Below are positions 1 to 6,672 of a stretch of 9,006 bases of DNA, in pieces (position 1 is the first letter of the stretch; each line of letters begins with the position of its first letter). The position numbers and the translations under genes were made by a program. The notes under the pieces were generated by a model that ran no database searches, was not told the DNA's origin, and saw only the letters and a list, made by a program, of their open reading frames with translations. The DNA is taken from positions 1 through 9,006 of the forward strand of contig JAUXRT010000226.1 of the NCBI GenBank assembly GCA_030681635.1, in the 5' to 3' direction. This stretch comes from Reyranella sp. Its GTDB lineage: Bacteria; Pseudomonadota; Alphaproteobacteria; Reyranellales; Reyranellaceae.

Positions 1-469
1 CGGCGAGCCGCTCGATCAGGTGGTTGATGGCAGCCACCGGCAGCAGGGTGGGCGGCGGCAGGACGAACTGCGAGGGCGGGCTGGTGCCGAACACGATATC
101 AGCCTTCAACTCGCCACCCTGGCGCTGGACCTTGCCTTTGACGTCGCGCGGGTTGCCGTTCTGCGTCTGCACCAGCCCGTAGCGGAAGGCGTTGCGCGTT
201 TCCTCGCTGTCGAGCTTAGAAGCCAGGCTCATCTTCCACGAGGCGGTGAGCGCGATCTCCGTCCTGATGTCGCGCTTGAGGTGCCAGCCGGCGCAATCCT
301 GCGTGAGGTCGTGCACGGCCGTGCCGATGCGCGGCGCGTTGGCGGCGGCGCCCAGGCGCAGCGTGTACTCGGCGCGGTGCGGCTGGACCTGGGCGGCCGC
401 TGCTCCCGAGAACAAGAGGGCCGGTGACAGCGCGGCGGCAGCGAAGAGGAAACTCACAATGGAACGCAT
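1..469 (-). CDS. eipB: EipB-like (DUF1849) cell-envelope integrity protein, partial (N-terminal 156 codons)
   Basis: The gene runs off the left edge. It starts at the ATG complementary to 467-469, with an AAGGTG ribosome site (complement of 475-480) six bases upstream. Residues 1-26 form a signal peptide: a short basic start (MRS), a hydrophobic core, then an SGAAAA cleavage region, so the product is exported to the periplasm. The mature part begins near HRAEYTLRLG, continues through TQDCAGW (Cys59) and ends at the edge after LPPPTLLPVAAI and a LIERLA helix. That order matches the EipB/DUF1849 family as I remember it: an HRAxY opening, an early cysteine that pairs with a later one, and a Leu-Pro-Pro segment before a helix. 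EipB is a beta-spiral periplasmic protein needed for envelope integrity in Brucella. The second cysteine would lie outside the window. The gene is divergent from pdeM. The family call is from memory of motifs, not from a search. Confidence 0.8.
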   Translation of the reverse strand, partial: MRSIVSFLFAAAALSPALLFSGAAAAQVQPHRAEYTLRLGAAANAPRIGTAVHDLTQDCAGWHLKRDIRTEIALTASWKMSLASKLDSEETRNAFRYGLVQTQNGNPRDVKGKVQRQGGELKADIVFGTSPPSQFVLPPPTLLPVAAINHLIERLA

Positions 470-474
470 GGCGG

Positions 475-480
475 CACCTT
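475..480 (-). promoter_or_regulatory. Ribosome binding site of the eipB-like gene
   Basis: The minus strand reads AAGGTG five to ten bases before the ATG at 469-467. It is a good match to the anti-Shine-Dalgarno sequence and supports this start. The 102-base gap to the divergent pdeM start must hold the promoters of both genes, but I see no clear -35/-10 pair. Confidence 0.55.
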
Positions 481-571
481 GCGCACGGGGTCTGGGCCGG
501 TCAATCGTGCGCGCCATGACTTGGCGTGAACTTGTGGCGAGATTCCGGCGCCGCCTGACCTTTGGCTGCCC

Positions 572-1270
572 ATGACGGCTTTGGACTTCGAATGCGCCGG
601 CGAGACCCTGCAGGCGCTGCCCCAGGGCGCGCTCTGGTGGCCGGCGCGCCGCCTGCTGGCCGTGGCCGACCTCCACTTGGAGAAGGGGTCCTCCTACGCC
701 GTCGCCGCCCGCAAGCTCCTGCCGCGCCACGACACGCGCCAGACCCTGGCGGCGCTCGCCAAGCTGATCGACGCGCTAAAACCCGCGACGGTGGTGTGCC
801 TGGGCGATTCCTTCCACGATCGCGCGGCGGTCGAGCGCTTGGCCCGCGACGACCGACTAGAAATCGAGCGCCTGACGGCGCGCACGCGCTTCGTCTGGAT
901 CGCCGGCAACCACGATCCCGCACCGCCGCCGGCGGGGTGGGGCGAGGTCGCGGAGGAGATCGATGAGCCGCCGCTGGTGTTCCGCCACGAGGCGCAGTTC
1001 GGGCCGGTCAGCGGCGAGGTCTCCGGCCACTTCCATCCCGTCGCTGCGCTGACGGTGCGCGGCCGCGGTTTTAGGCGGCGCTGCTTCCTGACCGACGGCC
1101 ATCGCCTCATCCTGCCGGCCTTCGGCGCCTATGCCGGCGGCCTCAACGCGCGGGATCCCGCCATCGCGCAACTATTCCCCGACGACTACGACGCGCTGTT
1201 GGTCGGACGTGATGCGGTGCGGCGGTTGTCGTGGCGGCAGCTCAGGCCGGATGCGGCGGGGGCTCGATGA
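572..1270 (+). CDS. pdeM: PdeM-type ligase-associated DNA damage response endonuclease (calcineurin-like phosphoesterase)
   Basis: The 232-residue product is full length for the PdeM family, small metallophosphoesterases often encoded near a Lhr-type helicase and an ATP-dependent DNA ligase and assigned to DNA damage response. The binuclear metal signature is complete: DLHLEKG (Asp33, His35), GDSFHD (Asp79, His82), GNHD (112-115) and GHFHP (152-156), followed by the family's GFRRRCFLTDGHRL segment and an LPAFGAYAGG motif. The start at 572 has no good Shine-Dalgarno site, but it gives the expected short lead-in before the first strand. The neighbouring ligase and helicase genes are not in the window. 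The gene is intact and GC-rich like the flanking chromosome. A diverged second copy of its 3' half lies at 7711-7866. Confidence 0.9.
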   Translation: MTALDFECAGETLQALPQGALWWPARRLLAVADLHLEKGSSYAVAARKLLPRHDTRQTLAALAKLIDALKPATVVCLGDSFHDRAAVERLARDDRLEIERLTARTRFVWIAGNHDPAPPPAGWGEVAEEIDEPPLVFRHEAQFGPVSGEVSGHFHPVAALTVRGRGFRRRCFLTDGHRLILPAFGAYAGGLNARDPAIAQLFPDDYDALLVGRDAVRRLSWRQLRPDAAGAR

Positions 1271-1730
1271 GGCCGGCGGTCGACGTCGGAATTTCGCGTT
1301 TGTGAGATTTGTCCGTGACTTTATGGTGATTTGTCAGCGAGAACGCTGAGATGCCTAAGTAATTGGGCAGCGACGGATCCGGCAGTATTTCAATATGGCC
1401 ATCCCGCATCTTCCCTCTTGTTCGGGGGGAGGCGACGATTTTCGATTTTCGATTCCGACGGCCCAACACGAGCGCGCGTGCAAGGAACGTGACGTCGATT
1501 TGGCGCGGCTCCGTGGGCAAGAGGACGATGGCCGAACGTTGATTTCCTCACGCTATAGCTGCGCGATAGCCGAAATCGAGAAGACTTTGGATCACTGCTT
1601 GCCAACCTCGAGGGCCCGCCATTCGGCAGGTCCAGATGCCTCACTCCGATGTGAGCTGCTGGGCCAAAGAGGTGGCGTCGAATTTTTCTGGTGAATGTGT
1701 TGCTGGTCGCTAGTCACAACGGAGGATCAC
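1271..1730. other. 460-base spacer between pdeM and the small-protein operon; no convincing gene
   Basis: Open frames exist here on both strands (for example 1395-1694 plus and 1390-1644 minus), but none has a ribosome site, domain-like sequence or believable composition. Visible structure includes a 6-bp hairpin TCAGCG-AGAA-CGCTGA at 1334-1349 just after pdeM, which has no T-run and so is a weak terminator candidate at best. There is also a tandem GATTTTC repeat at 1437-1450 and a short GCTAT/ATAGC inverted pair at 1552-1570. The promoter of the downstream operon should lie in the second half. I could not pick a confident -35/-10 pair or paired SARP-type heptamers. Confidence 0.6.
1721..1726 (+). 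promoter_or_regulatory. Strong ribosome binding site of the small-protein gene
   Basis: GGAGGA lies four bases before the ATG at 1731. It is the strongest Shine-Dalgarno match in the operon. It decides the start at 1731 over the upstream in-frame start at 1695, and it fits a product made in excess over the downstream enzymes. Confidence 0.75.
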
Positions 1731-1910
1731 ATGGCCGAAGTCTCAACCAAACAAATGCACGCCCTCGATTTGATACTCACCGACGATCAGAAGCGAGCGA
1801 TCCAGAAATTCTGGGCCGAGCACGGAGCACTAGGAACGGTGGAACTCAAGGTCAAAGTGGTCGGCGATAGAGTATCGCCGGCTTCAATTCAGGTCGGCAC
1901 CGCGAAGTAA
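1731..1910 (+). CDS. Small protein, 59 aa, candidate precursor or carrier peptide of the radical SAM operon
   Basis: I do not recognise a named family. The 59 residues split into two parts. Residues 5-33 read as an amphipathic helix (LTDDQKRAIQKFWAEHG), plausible as a leader or recognition segment. Residues 35-59 are strand-like, with alternating Val/Lys (VELKVKVV), then GDRVSPASIQVGTAK. There is no Cys or Tyr, one Trp (28) and one Phe (27), and no signal peptide, membrane segment or double-Gly cleavage site. A strong ribosome site fixes the start. It is first in a run of same-strand genes, 76 bases ahead of a SPASM radical SAM enzyme, the usual place for a RiPP precursor. The C-terminal part would be the natural target, but that is inference. 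It could instead be a carrier protein or a small structural partner of the enzymes. A perfect hairpin lies inside the gene near its 3' end. Confidence 0.75.
   Translation: MAEVSTKQMHALDLILTDDQKRAIQKFWAEHGALGTVELKVKVVGDRVSPASIQVGTAK
1862..1880 (+). other. Perfect 8-bp hairpin inside the small-protein gene
   Basis: CGGCGATA (1862-1869), loop GAG (1870-1872) and TATCGCCG (1873-1880) pair without mismatch, about 30 bases before the stop codon. There is no following T-run, so it is not an ordinary terminator. It could stabilise the 5' transcript or lower read-through into the enzyme genes, giving more small protein than enzyme. The function is inferred. Confidence 0.5.
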
Positions 1911-1986
1911 CTCGAGATCACAAGAGACGTCTACTCTGCGACCAGCAACACAACATCGCAGCTCGAGACACATCGAATCTCCGGTC

Positions 1987-3225
1987 TTGGACACGCAAAT
2001 GAATGCTCTCCGGTATTCCAAAGAAGACTTTGGTTATCTCGTCGTCTTCCCGGACGGCAAGATCGATCTCTATACGCCGAAAGCCGCTCCCTATCTGGGG
2101 ACTGCGAAAAGCCCCGAAGAACTCGAGCCATTCCGGCTGAAGGAGTTCAGCGCGGCCAGGGACTTCCACCTGAGAAGTCCGCTCATCGTTTGGTTCGAAG
2201 TCACCCGGAAGTGCAATCTGACCTGCACGCATTGCTACATAGATGCAGGCAAGCCGAGAAAGAATGAACTCTCGTTCGCCGAAATCGTGACCATACTGCA
2301 CGACTTGCGGGCTCTCGGTACCCACTCCGTCGTTTTTGCCGGCGGCGAACCTTATGCTCGCAAGGATTTCCCGGACATTCTGCAGATCGCCGCTGAATTG
2401 GGTTTTGTAATCGCGGTCGTCACAAACGGCAGCTATCTGACACCTGCGCTCCTGGAGCGCTTTCCACGCGAACAAGCCCGCATGACACTCAGTGTCGACG
2501 GCATCGACGCGCATCATGCCATTCGTGGCGGACGCTCGACCTTCCCGCTCATGGCCGAAAAGCTTTCTCTCGCGATGACCCAGGGCGTTCCCTGCTCGAT
2601 CTCCACCGTCATTTCCAGAGCGAACATTCACGAACTCGAGACTTTGCTGAACTGGTGCATCGAGCGGGACATCGTGTTCCGTACCGTCACCTTCAATCCG
2701 CTGGGGCGAGGGCTGAAGAACCTGGATACTCATATGTTGCGAAAGGAGGACGCCGCTGCCTCGGCATCCCTGTTCATGATGCAGAAGCGGTTCGAGGGGG
2801 AAAAAGACAAAGAGATCGGCGCTTGCGTAAGCAAGTTCTTCAATTATGCAATGTCTCTCATGTACATGACGAAGCGCGAGCATTGCTCTCGCTCGATCGC
2901 ATACATCGCAGCGGACGGCGAAGTGTTCCCGTGCGTATCAAGTGCCGCGACAGGCACGTTCGCCGCGGGAAACGTGCGTGAAAGGCCGTTCTCCAAATTG
3001 TGGAGCGAGTCGTTCCAGGAAATGAGAAGCATACTTTGGGAGCACTTTGGCGTCTGCAATACCTGCCCCTACAGCGGCAAGGAATATTTTTGTGCGAATC
3101 GGTGTCCGGTGATGTCGCTCATCCTCAACGGCGAGCTGACCGGCTGCGGCGCATCGGAGTTCGAGAAGGAAGATTTGAGATTGCGGACCGATCGCCTCAG
3201 ATCGGAGATGGGCAATGTCTATTGA
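1987..3225 (+). CDS. Radical SAM/SPASM domain enzyme, probable peptide maturase
   Basis: The reading frame is 412 aa from a TTG at 1987. An ATG four codons later (1999) is an equally good start, and neither has a strong Shine-Dalgarno. Numbered from the TTG, the N-terminal extension 10-60 (a strand-turn-strand with FGYLVVFPDGKIDLYT) loosely resembles part of the PqqD-like fold used for leader binding. The radical SAM core follows with CNLTCTHC (Cys76, Cys80, Cys83), the GGEP motif at 119-122, and LSVDG at 168-172. The C-terminal SPASM domain has the full 7-Cys pattern: Cys300, Cys316 (after GEVFP), Cys357, Cys360, Cys369, Cys373 and Cys387. It therefore probably holds two auxiliary iron-sulfur clusters. 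SPASM enzymes include PqqE, AlbA and the anaerobic sulfatase maturases, which act on peptide or protein substrates. Its position after a 59-aa gene suggests that protein is its substrate. The reaction cannot be told from sequence. The gene overlaps the next by 11 bases. Confidence 0.9.
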   Translation: MDTQMNALRYSKEDFGYLVVFPDGKIDLYTPKAAPYLGTAKSPEELEPFRLKEFSAARDFHLRSPLIVWFEVTRKCNLTCTHCYIDAGKPRKNELSFAEIVTILHDLRALGTHSVVFAGGEPYARKDFPDILQIAAELGFVIAVVTNGSYLTPALLERFPREQARMTLSVDGIDAHHAIRGGRSTFPLMAEKLSLAMTQGVPCSISTVISRANIHELETLLNWCIERDIVFRTVTFNPLGRGLKNLDTHMLRKEDAAASASLFMMQKRFEGEKDKEIGACVSKFFNYAMSLMYMTKREHCSRSIAYIAADGEVFPCVSSAATGTFAAGNVRERPFSKLWSESFQEMRSILWEHFGVCNTCPYSGKEYFCANRCPVMSLILNGELTGCGASEFEKEDLRLRTDRLRSEMGNVY

Positions 3226-4642
3226 GAATTATCGTGAGAGTTTTCGCCCGTTGCACTCTTCGAGCGTCGAGGTAGCGCATCTCCACGAACTGCTGGGACA
3301 AGTCTACGGTCTATCTGCGCCGCTGACGACGCCCTCGGAGCATGTCGACTTCGAACTCAGCGACGAGAACAGCGCTCCGCTTGCGGAGGTCGTCGAAGAG
3401 GTAGGTCGCAAGGTTGTGAGGTATGCGGTCAACAACCGGCATCCATTGGCGATGGCGCATATGCATCCCCCTCCATCGACTGTGTCCGTTCTTGGTGATG
3501 CGGTCATCGGCGCGCTCAATCAATGCGCGTTCATTTGGGAGGAAGCGCCGGCGGCGGCCCTGATCGAGCGTGAGGTCGTGCGCTGGCTTTGTCGGCGCGT
3601 CGGCTTCGGCGAGCAGGCGACGGGCCTGCTGACGTCCGGCGGAACGATGAGCAATTTGTTGGCCGCCTACCTCGCCCTGACCCGCGCACGCGAGCATTCG
3701 CACGTTCCGTCCGATCTGTGCGTGATTGCCAGTGATCAGGCTCATTTCTCGCTTCAGAAGGCGGTGTCCCTTCTCGGGCTTGGGCAAGGCGCCCTCGTCA
3801 GGGTCGAGACGGACGCCCAGGGGCGACTGCTTCCCGGTGCAGTGCGTGAAGCCGCGTTGCGACAGGCCGGAGCGGGGCGCTTTCCCTTCCTCTTTGTCTG
3901 CACGGCGGGCACCACGAATGCTGGCTCTATCGAACCGTCGGAAGAATTCGTCGAGACGGCCGCGCTCTTCGGCGGCTGGTGTCATGTCGATGCTGCTCAT
4001 GGTGGCATGCTGTGTCTATCGCCGCGGCATCGGGCGGCCGCCGAGGCCTGGCGCACTGCGGATTCGATATCCTGGGATCCACATAAGTCCATGTACGTAT
4101 CGTATGCCGTCGGCGCGCTGCTGCTGCGGGATCGCGACGCCGATGCGGCGCTGGAATTCCACAGCGAGTACGCCCTGAAGGACGACGAATGCCTCGATGC
4201 CGGGAATCGGCATTTCGAGGGCTCGCGCCGTTTCGATGCCCTCAAGCTGTGGATGACGATCAGGCATTTTGGAACGAGCGGCTATGCCGCGCTCGTCGAT
4301 CATGGCATCGACCTCAGCCGGGCGTTTGCCCTGAAATTGTCGAGGTGTAACGACTTCGAGGTTCTGACCGACCCCGATACCAATATCGTCTGCTTCAGAT
4401 ACCGACGAGGCTGTGGCGACGAGGTCGATAACCGGGTCAACACCGAGACACAGCGCTCACTCTTCCGGATGACGGGCCGACCGCTGTTGTCGTCGACCAA
4501 GGTGCGCGGCAGCGTCTATCTGCGCGCTGTGCTTGGGAACCCCTTCCTGGCGGAAAAGGATTTCGACCATGTCATTGCCGCGGTGAGGGACGAGGCCGGG
4601 AAGCAAGCGGCAGGCCTTGGCGCGAACAGGGAATGCCCATGA
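3215..4642 (+). CDS. Group II pyridoxal-phosphate-dependent amino-acid decarboxylase
   Basis: The 475-residue product has the normal length for the glutamate/aromatic/diaminobutyrate decarboxylase family. Landmarks appear in order: HPLAMAHMHPPP (76-87), where the N-terminal substrate loop is expected; TSGGTMSNL (140-148), binding the phosphate; His177 in DQAHFS, expected to stack on the PLP ring; CTAGTTNAGS (229-238); HVDAAHGG (257-264) with Asp259 for the pyridine nitrogen; SWDPHKS (286-292) with Lys291 as Schiff-base lysine; and GSRRFDALKLW (336-346). It should decarboxylate a free amino acid to an amine in the cytoplasm. The substrate cannot be read from the sequence. His262 stands where many relatives have Tyr, Trp or Ser. 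The start ATG overlaps the end of the SPASM gene, with GGAG nine bases upstream. Its end overlaps the next gene, so the three enzymes are probably translated as one coupled set. Peptide-bound substrates would be unusual for this fold. Confidence 0.9.
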   Translation: MSIENYRESFRPLHSSSVEVAHLHELLGQVYGLSAPLTTPSEHVDFELSDENSAPLAEVVEEVGRKVVRYAVNNRHPLAMAHMHPPPSTVSVLGDAVIGALNQCAFIWEEAPAAALIEREVVRWLCRRVGFGEQATGLLTSGGTMSNLLAAYLALTRAREHSHVPSDLCVIASDQAHFSLQKAVSLLGLGQGALVRVETDAQGRLLPGAVREAALRQAGAGRFPFLFVCTAGTTNAGSIEPSEEFVETAALFGGWCHVDAAHGGMLCLSPRHRAAAEAWRTADSISWDPHKSMYVSYAVGALLLRDRDADAALEFHSEYALKDDECLDAGNRHFEGSRRFDALKLWMTIRHFGTSGYAALVDHGIDLSRAFALKLSRCNDFEVLTDPDTNIVCFRYRRGCGDEVDNRVNTETQRSLFRMTGRPLLSSTKVRGSVYLRAVLGNPFLAEKDFDHVIAAVRDEAGKQAAGLGANRECP

Positions 4643-6648
4643 AAACCGTTCTCGTGACGAGTCCTCATCTCAATCATGCCTATTACCTAGCCGAGCACGA
4701 AGCGCAATCCGCGACGCTGCAGCGACCGCTCGCCCAGACGTTCGTGCCGATGGGACTGCTCTCGCTGGTCGGGGCGGCGAAGCCCTCGTTCGATGTCGGC
4801 GTAGCGGACATCAACAAGGCGCTGAACGGCCAGATCGTCCGCCCCGAGCATTCGTTCTACGAGGACACCGCCGAGTGGCTGCTTGAGCAGAACCCCGATG
4901 TCATCGGCTTCATGACCGAGTGCGATTCCTACCATCACCTCATTCAGATATGCCGCCAGATCAAGAAGCAGCGACCGAGCGCCATCACCGCCCTCGGCGG
5001 CGTTTGCGCCTCGACCAACCACTACGAGACGATCCGCCGCTTCGACGCGGTGGACTACATCGTCCGAAACGAGGGTGAGGTGGCGTTTCCGGAATTCCTG
5101 GAGGGCCTGGCGGGCAAACGGCCATTGGAGAAGGCTCACAATCTGACCTATCGCGCGGGATCAAACGTTCGCGTCAGCGACGAACTCCCTCTGATAGCGG
5201 ACCTTGATACACTGCCATTTCCGGATTTGTCGGTGATCGACGTCTCCCCTGAAGATGCCGTCTGGGTGGAGATAGGCAGAGGCTGCCCCTTCAAATGCAA
5301 CTTTTGCGTGACGGCGCCGTATTGGAAGCGTCGTCACAGGATCAAGAGTCCGGCACGCATAATTGCCGAATTGGAATATTTCCGAGACAGGCATGGGCGC
5401 ACGGATTTCAACTTCACGCACGACCTGTTCACGACCGATCGGCGCTGGGTTCTACGCTTTTGCCAGGCCCTTCATGCGGCCAATATCGGTGTCACGTGGA
5501 CATGCAGTTCACGAACGGACACGATCGACGACGAACAAATTCACTGGCTGAAGAAGGCCGGCTGCCGCGACATCTACTTTGGGGTGGAAGCCGGCACTGC
5601 GTCGATGCAGGCCAGAATAGACAAGAACCTTGACCTCGGCGAAGCAGATCGAGTTATCAAGAAGGTGCTGGACGAGGGCATCGGCGCAACGGTCGGCTTC
5701 ATCGTCGGGCTTCCCGGAGAAAGCTCGACGAATCTTCGTGGAACGCTCGACAAGGCGCATGAGTACCTCGGGTCTGACCGGACCACCGTTCATCTGTTCG
5801 GGTTTGGGCCCTATCGCGGTAGCGCCCATTTCGACAAGATCCTGCCGCAGCTGGTGTTCGATCCCTTCTTCATCGATTTTCCGGTGTCGGACCGGTCTCA
5901 TGACGAGAACTGCTCCTTCATGGAAGAGCATTTCGAGGTCTTCACCCGCTACTCGCGCCTGCGGTCATATGATGACGTCGGCCTCGGCGTCATCAGGGCA
6001 GCAGAGGAGTATCTGCCGATCATCAATGCGCTGCGGGATCTGGTCGCCCTGCTGCTGAAGCGAGGGGTTGCGTCGTACGACATGCTCGTTTCCTGGTCGC
6101 AATGGGTGGAAACGAAGAACGCGGCCGACAACAAGCCGCGAAGCCGGATTTTCTACGGGACAATACGGCAGTACATCTGCTTCCTCCGGGAGTTCTGTCA
6201 GTCGAGAAATGTCCTTGACGAGGTCGTGGAGGAGGCGCTGCGCTGGGAAGAACTCAAGGACGAGGTTCGCCGCCTTCAGGCGGTGCAAACCCGGCCGTCG
6301 CTGCCGCAGGACGCGGGGCCGGGACGCTATTTCACGAATCCGACGGTGAAGATCGATACCTTCGAGCATCTCCACGCGACGTCACTCGTCGGTCGTGGCG
6401 AAGGGGTCGGACAATTCGCCTTCTTCATAACGCAGGCGGGTGTTCCGCAAATCGTCCATCTCAACCCTCTTGCGGCCGTGGCGCTGGAGGCGGGGCGGCG
6501 CGGCATCTCACCCGAGGCTTTTGGACGCGAAGTCCAGCGAGCGGTGCATTCCGACCAGGAAATTCCCGGATCCGACATCGCAGAGATGTTCGATCACCTC
6601 GCGACTCTTAATTTGCTTCTCCATTCTTCGACGCCATTGCCGCATTGA
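4639..6648 (+). CDS. Cobalamin-binding radical SAM enzyme with PqqD-like C-terminal domain
   Basis: I chose the ATG at 4639 (669 aa) because AGGGA lies six bases before it and it forms an ATGA overlap with the decarboxylase stop. The ATG at 4633 would add two residues. Numbered from 4633, residues 1-160 are a Rossmann-like B12-binding domain, ending in ALGGVCAS (120-127) and DYIVRNEGE (141-149), the usual end of such domains. The radical SAM core follows with IGRGCPFKCNFC (Cys218, Cys222, Cys225), VEAGT (318-322) and GFIVGLPGES (355-364). Residues 420-560 are a helical region. Residues 565-665 resemble a PqqD/RRE winged helix: strands, then VHLNPLAAVALEAGRRG, a helix, and a last helix IAEMFDHLATLNLLL. 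B12 radical SAM enzymes are mostly methyltransferases at unactivated carbons or phosphorus, but ring cyclisations also occur. With the fused domain, a peptide C-methyltransferase is the leading guess. A small-molecule substrate remains possible. Confidence 0.88.
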   Translation: MKTVLVTSPHLNHAYYLAEHEAQSATLQRPLAQTFVPMGLLSLVGAAKPSFDVGVADINKALNGQIVRPEHSFYEDTAEWLLEQNPDVIGFMTECDSYHHLIQICRQIKKQRPSAITALGGVCASTNHYETIRRFDAVDYIVRNEGEVAFPEFLEGLAGKRPLEKAHNLTYRAGSNVRVSDELPLIADLDTLPFPDLSVIDVSPEDAVWVEIGRGCPFKCNFCVTAPYWKRRHRIKSPARIIAELEYFRDRHGRTDFNFTHDLFTTDRRWVLRFCQALHAANIGVTWTCSSRTDTIDDEQIHWLKKAGCRDIYFGVEAGTASMQARIDKNLDLGEADRVIKKVLDEGIGATVGFIVGLPGESSTNLRGTLDKAHEYLGSDRTTVHLFGFGPYRGSAHFDKILPQLVFDPFFIDFPVSDRSHDENCSFMEEHFEVFTRYSRLRSYDDVGLGVIRAAEEYLPIINALRDLVALLLKRGVASYDMLVSWSQWVETKNAADNKPRSRIFYGTIRQYICFLREFCQSRNVLDEVVEEALRWEELKDEVRRLQAVQTRPSLPQDAGPGRYFTNPTVKIDTFEHLHATSLVGRGEGVGQFAFFITQAGVPQIVHLNPLAAVALEAGRRGISPEAFGREVQRAVHSDQEIPGSDIAEMFDHLATLNLLLHSSTPLPH

Positions 6649-6657
6649 CGCGGTCAA
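6645..6657. repeat. Small inverted repeat across the convergent stop region
   Basis: TTGAC (6645-6649), GCG, GTCAA (6653-6657) is a perfect 5-bp inverted repeat overlapping the stop of the B12 radical SAM gene. No terminator with a T-run is visible in the 24 bases between the two convergent stop codons, so transcripts from the two sides may overlap. Confidence 0.35.
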
Positions 6658-6672
6658 GGCGTGCGGGATGCT

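Noticed and set aside
20..427. 135-codon plus-strand open frame over the eipB-like gene
   Set aside because: It is the opposite-strand shadow of a gene with a signal peptide, ribosome site and family motifs.
1334..1349. Intrinsic terminator after pdeM
   Set aside because: A six-pair stem is present, but no T-run follows on either strand.
1390..1644. 84-codon minus-strand open frame in the spacer
   Set aside because: It is Arg/Ser/Pro-rich in the way of a random GC-rich frame, with no start signal and no recognisable motif.
1395..1694. 99-codon plus-strand open frame upstream of the small protein
   Set aside because: It has no ribosome site and low-complexity, domain-free composition; the strong ribosome site belongs to the gene at 1731.
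1918..2883. A 321-codon open frame on the minus strand, antisense to the SPASM gene
   Set aside because: It mirrors the strongly supported radical SAM/SPASM gene, shows no domain-like sequence, and long antisense frames are common in GC-rich DNA.
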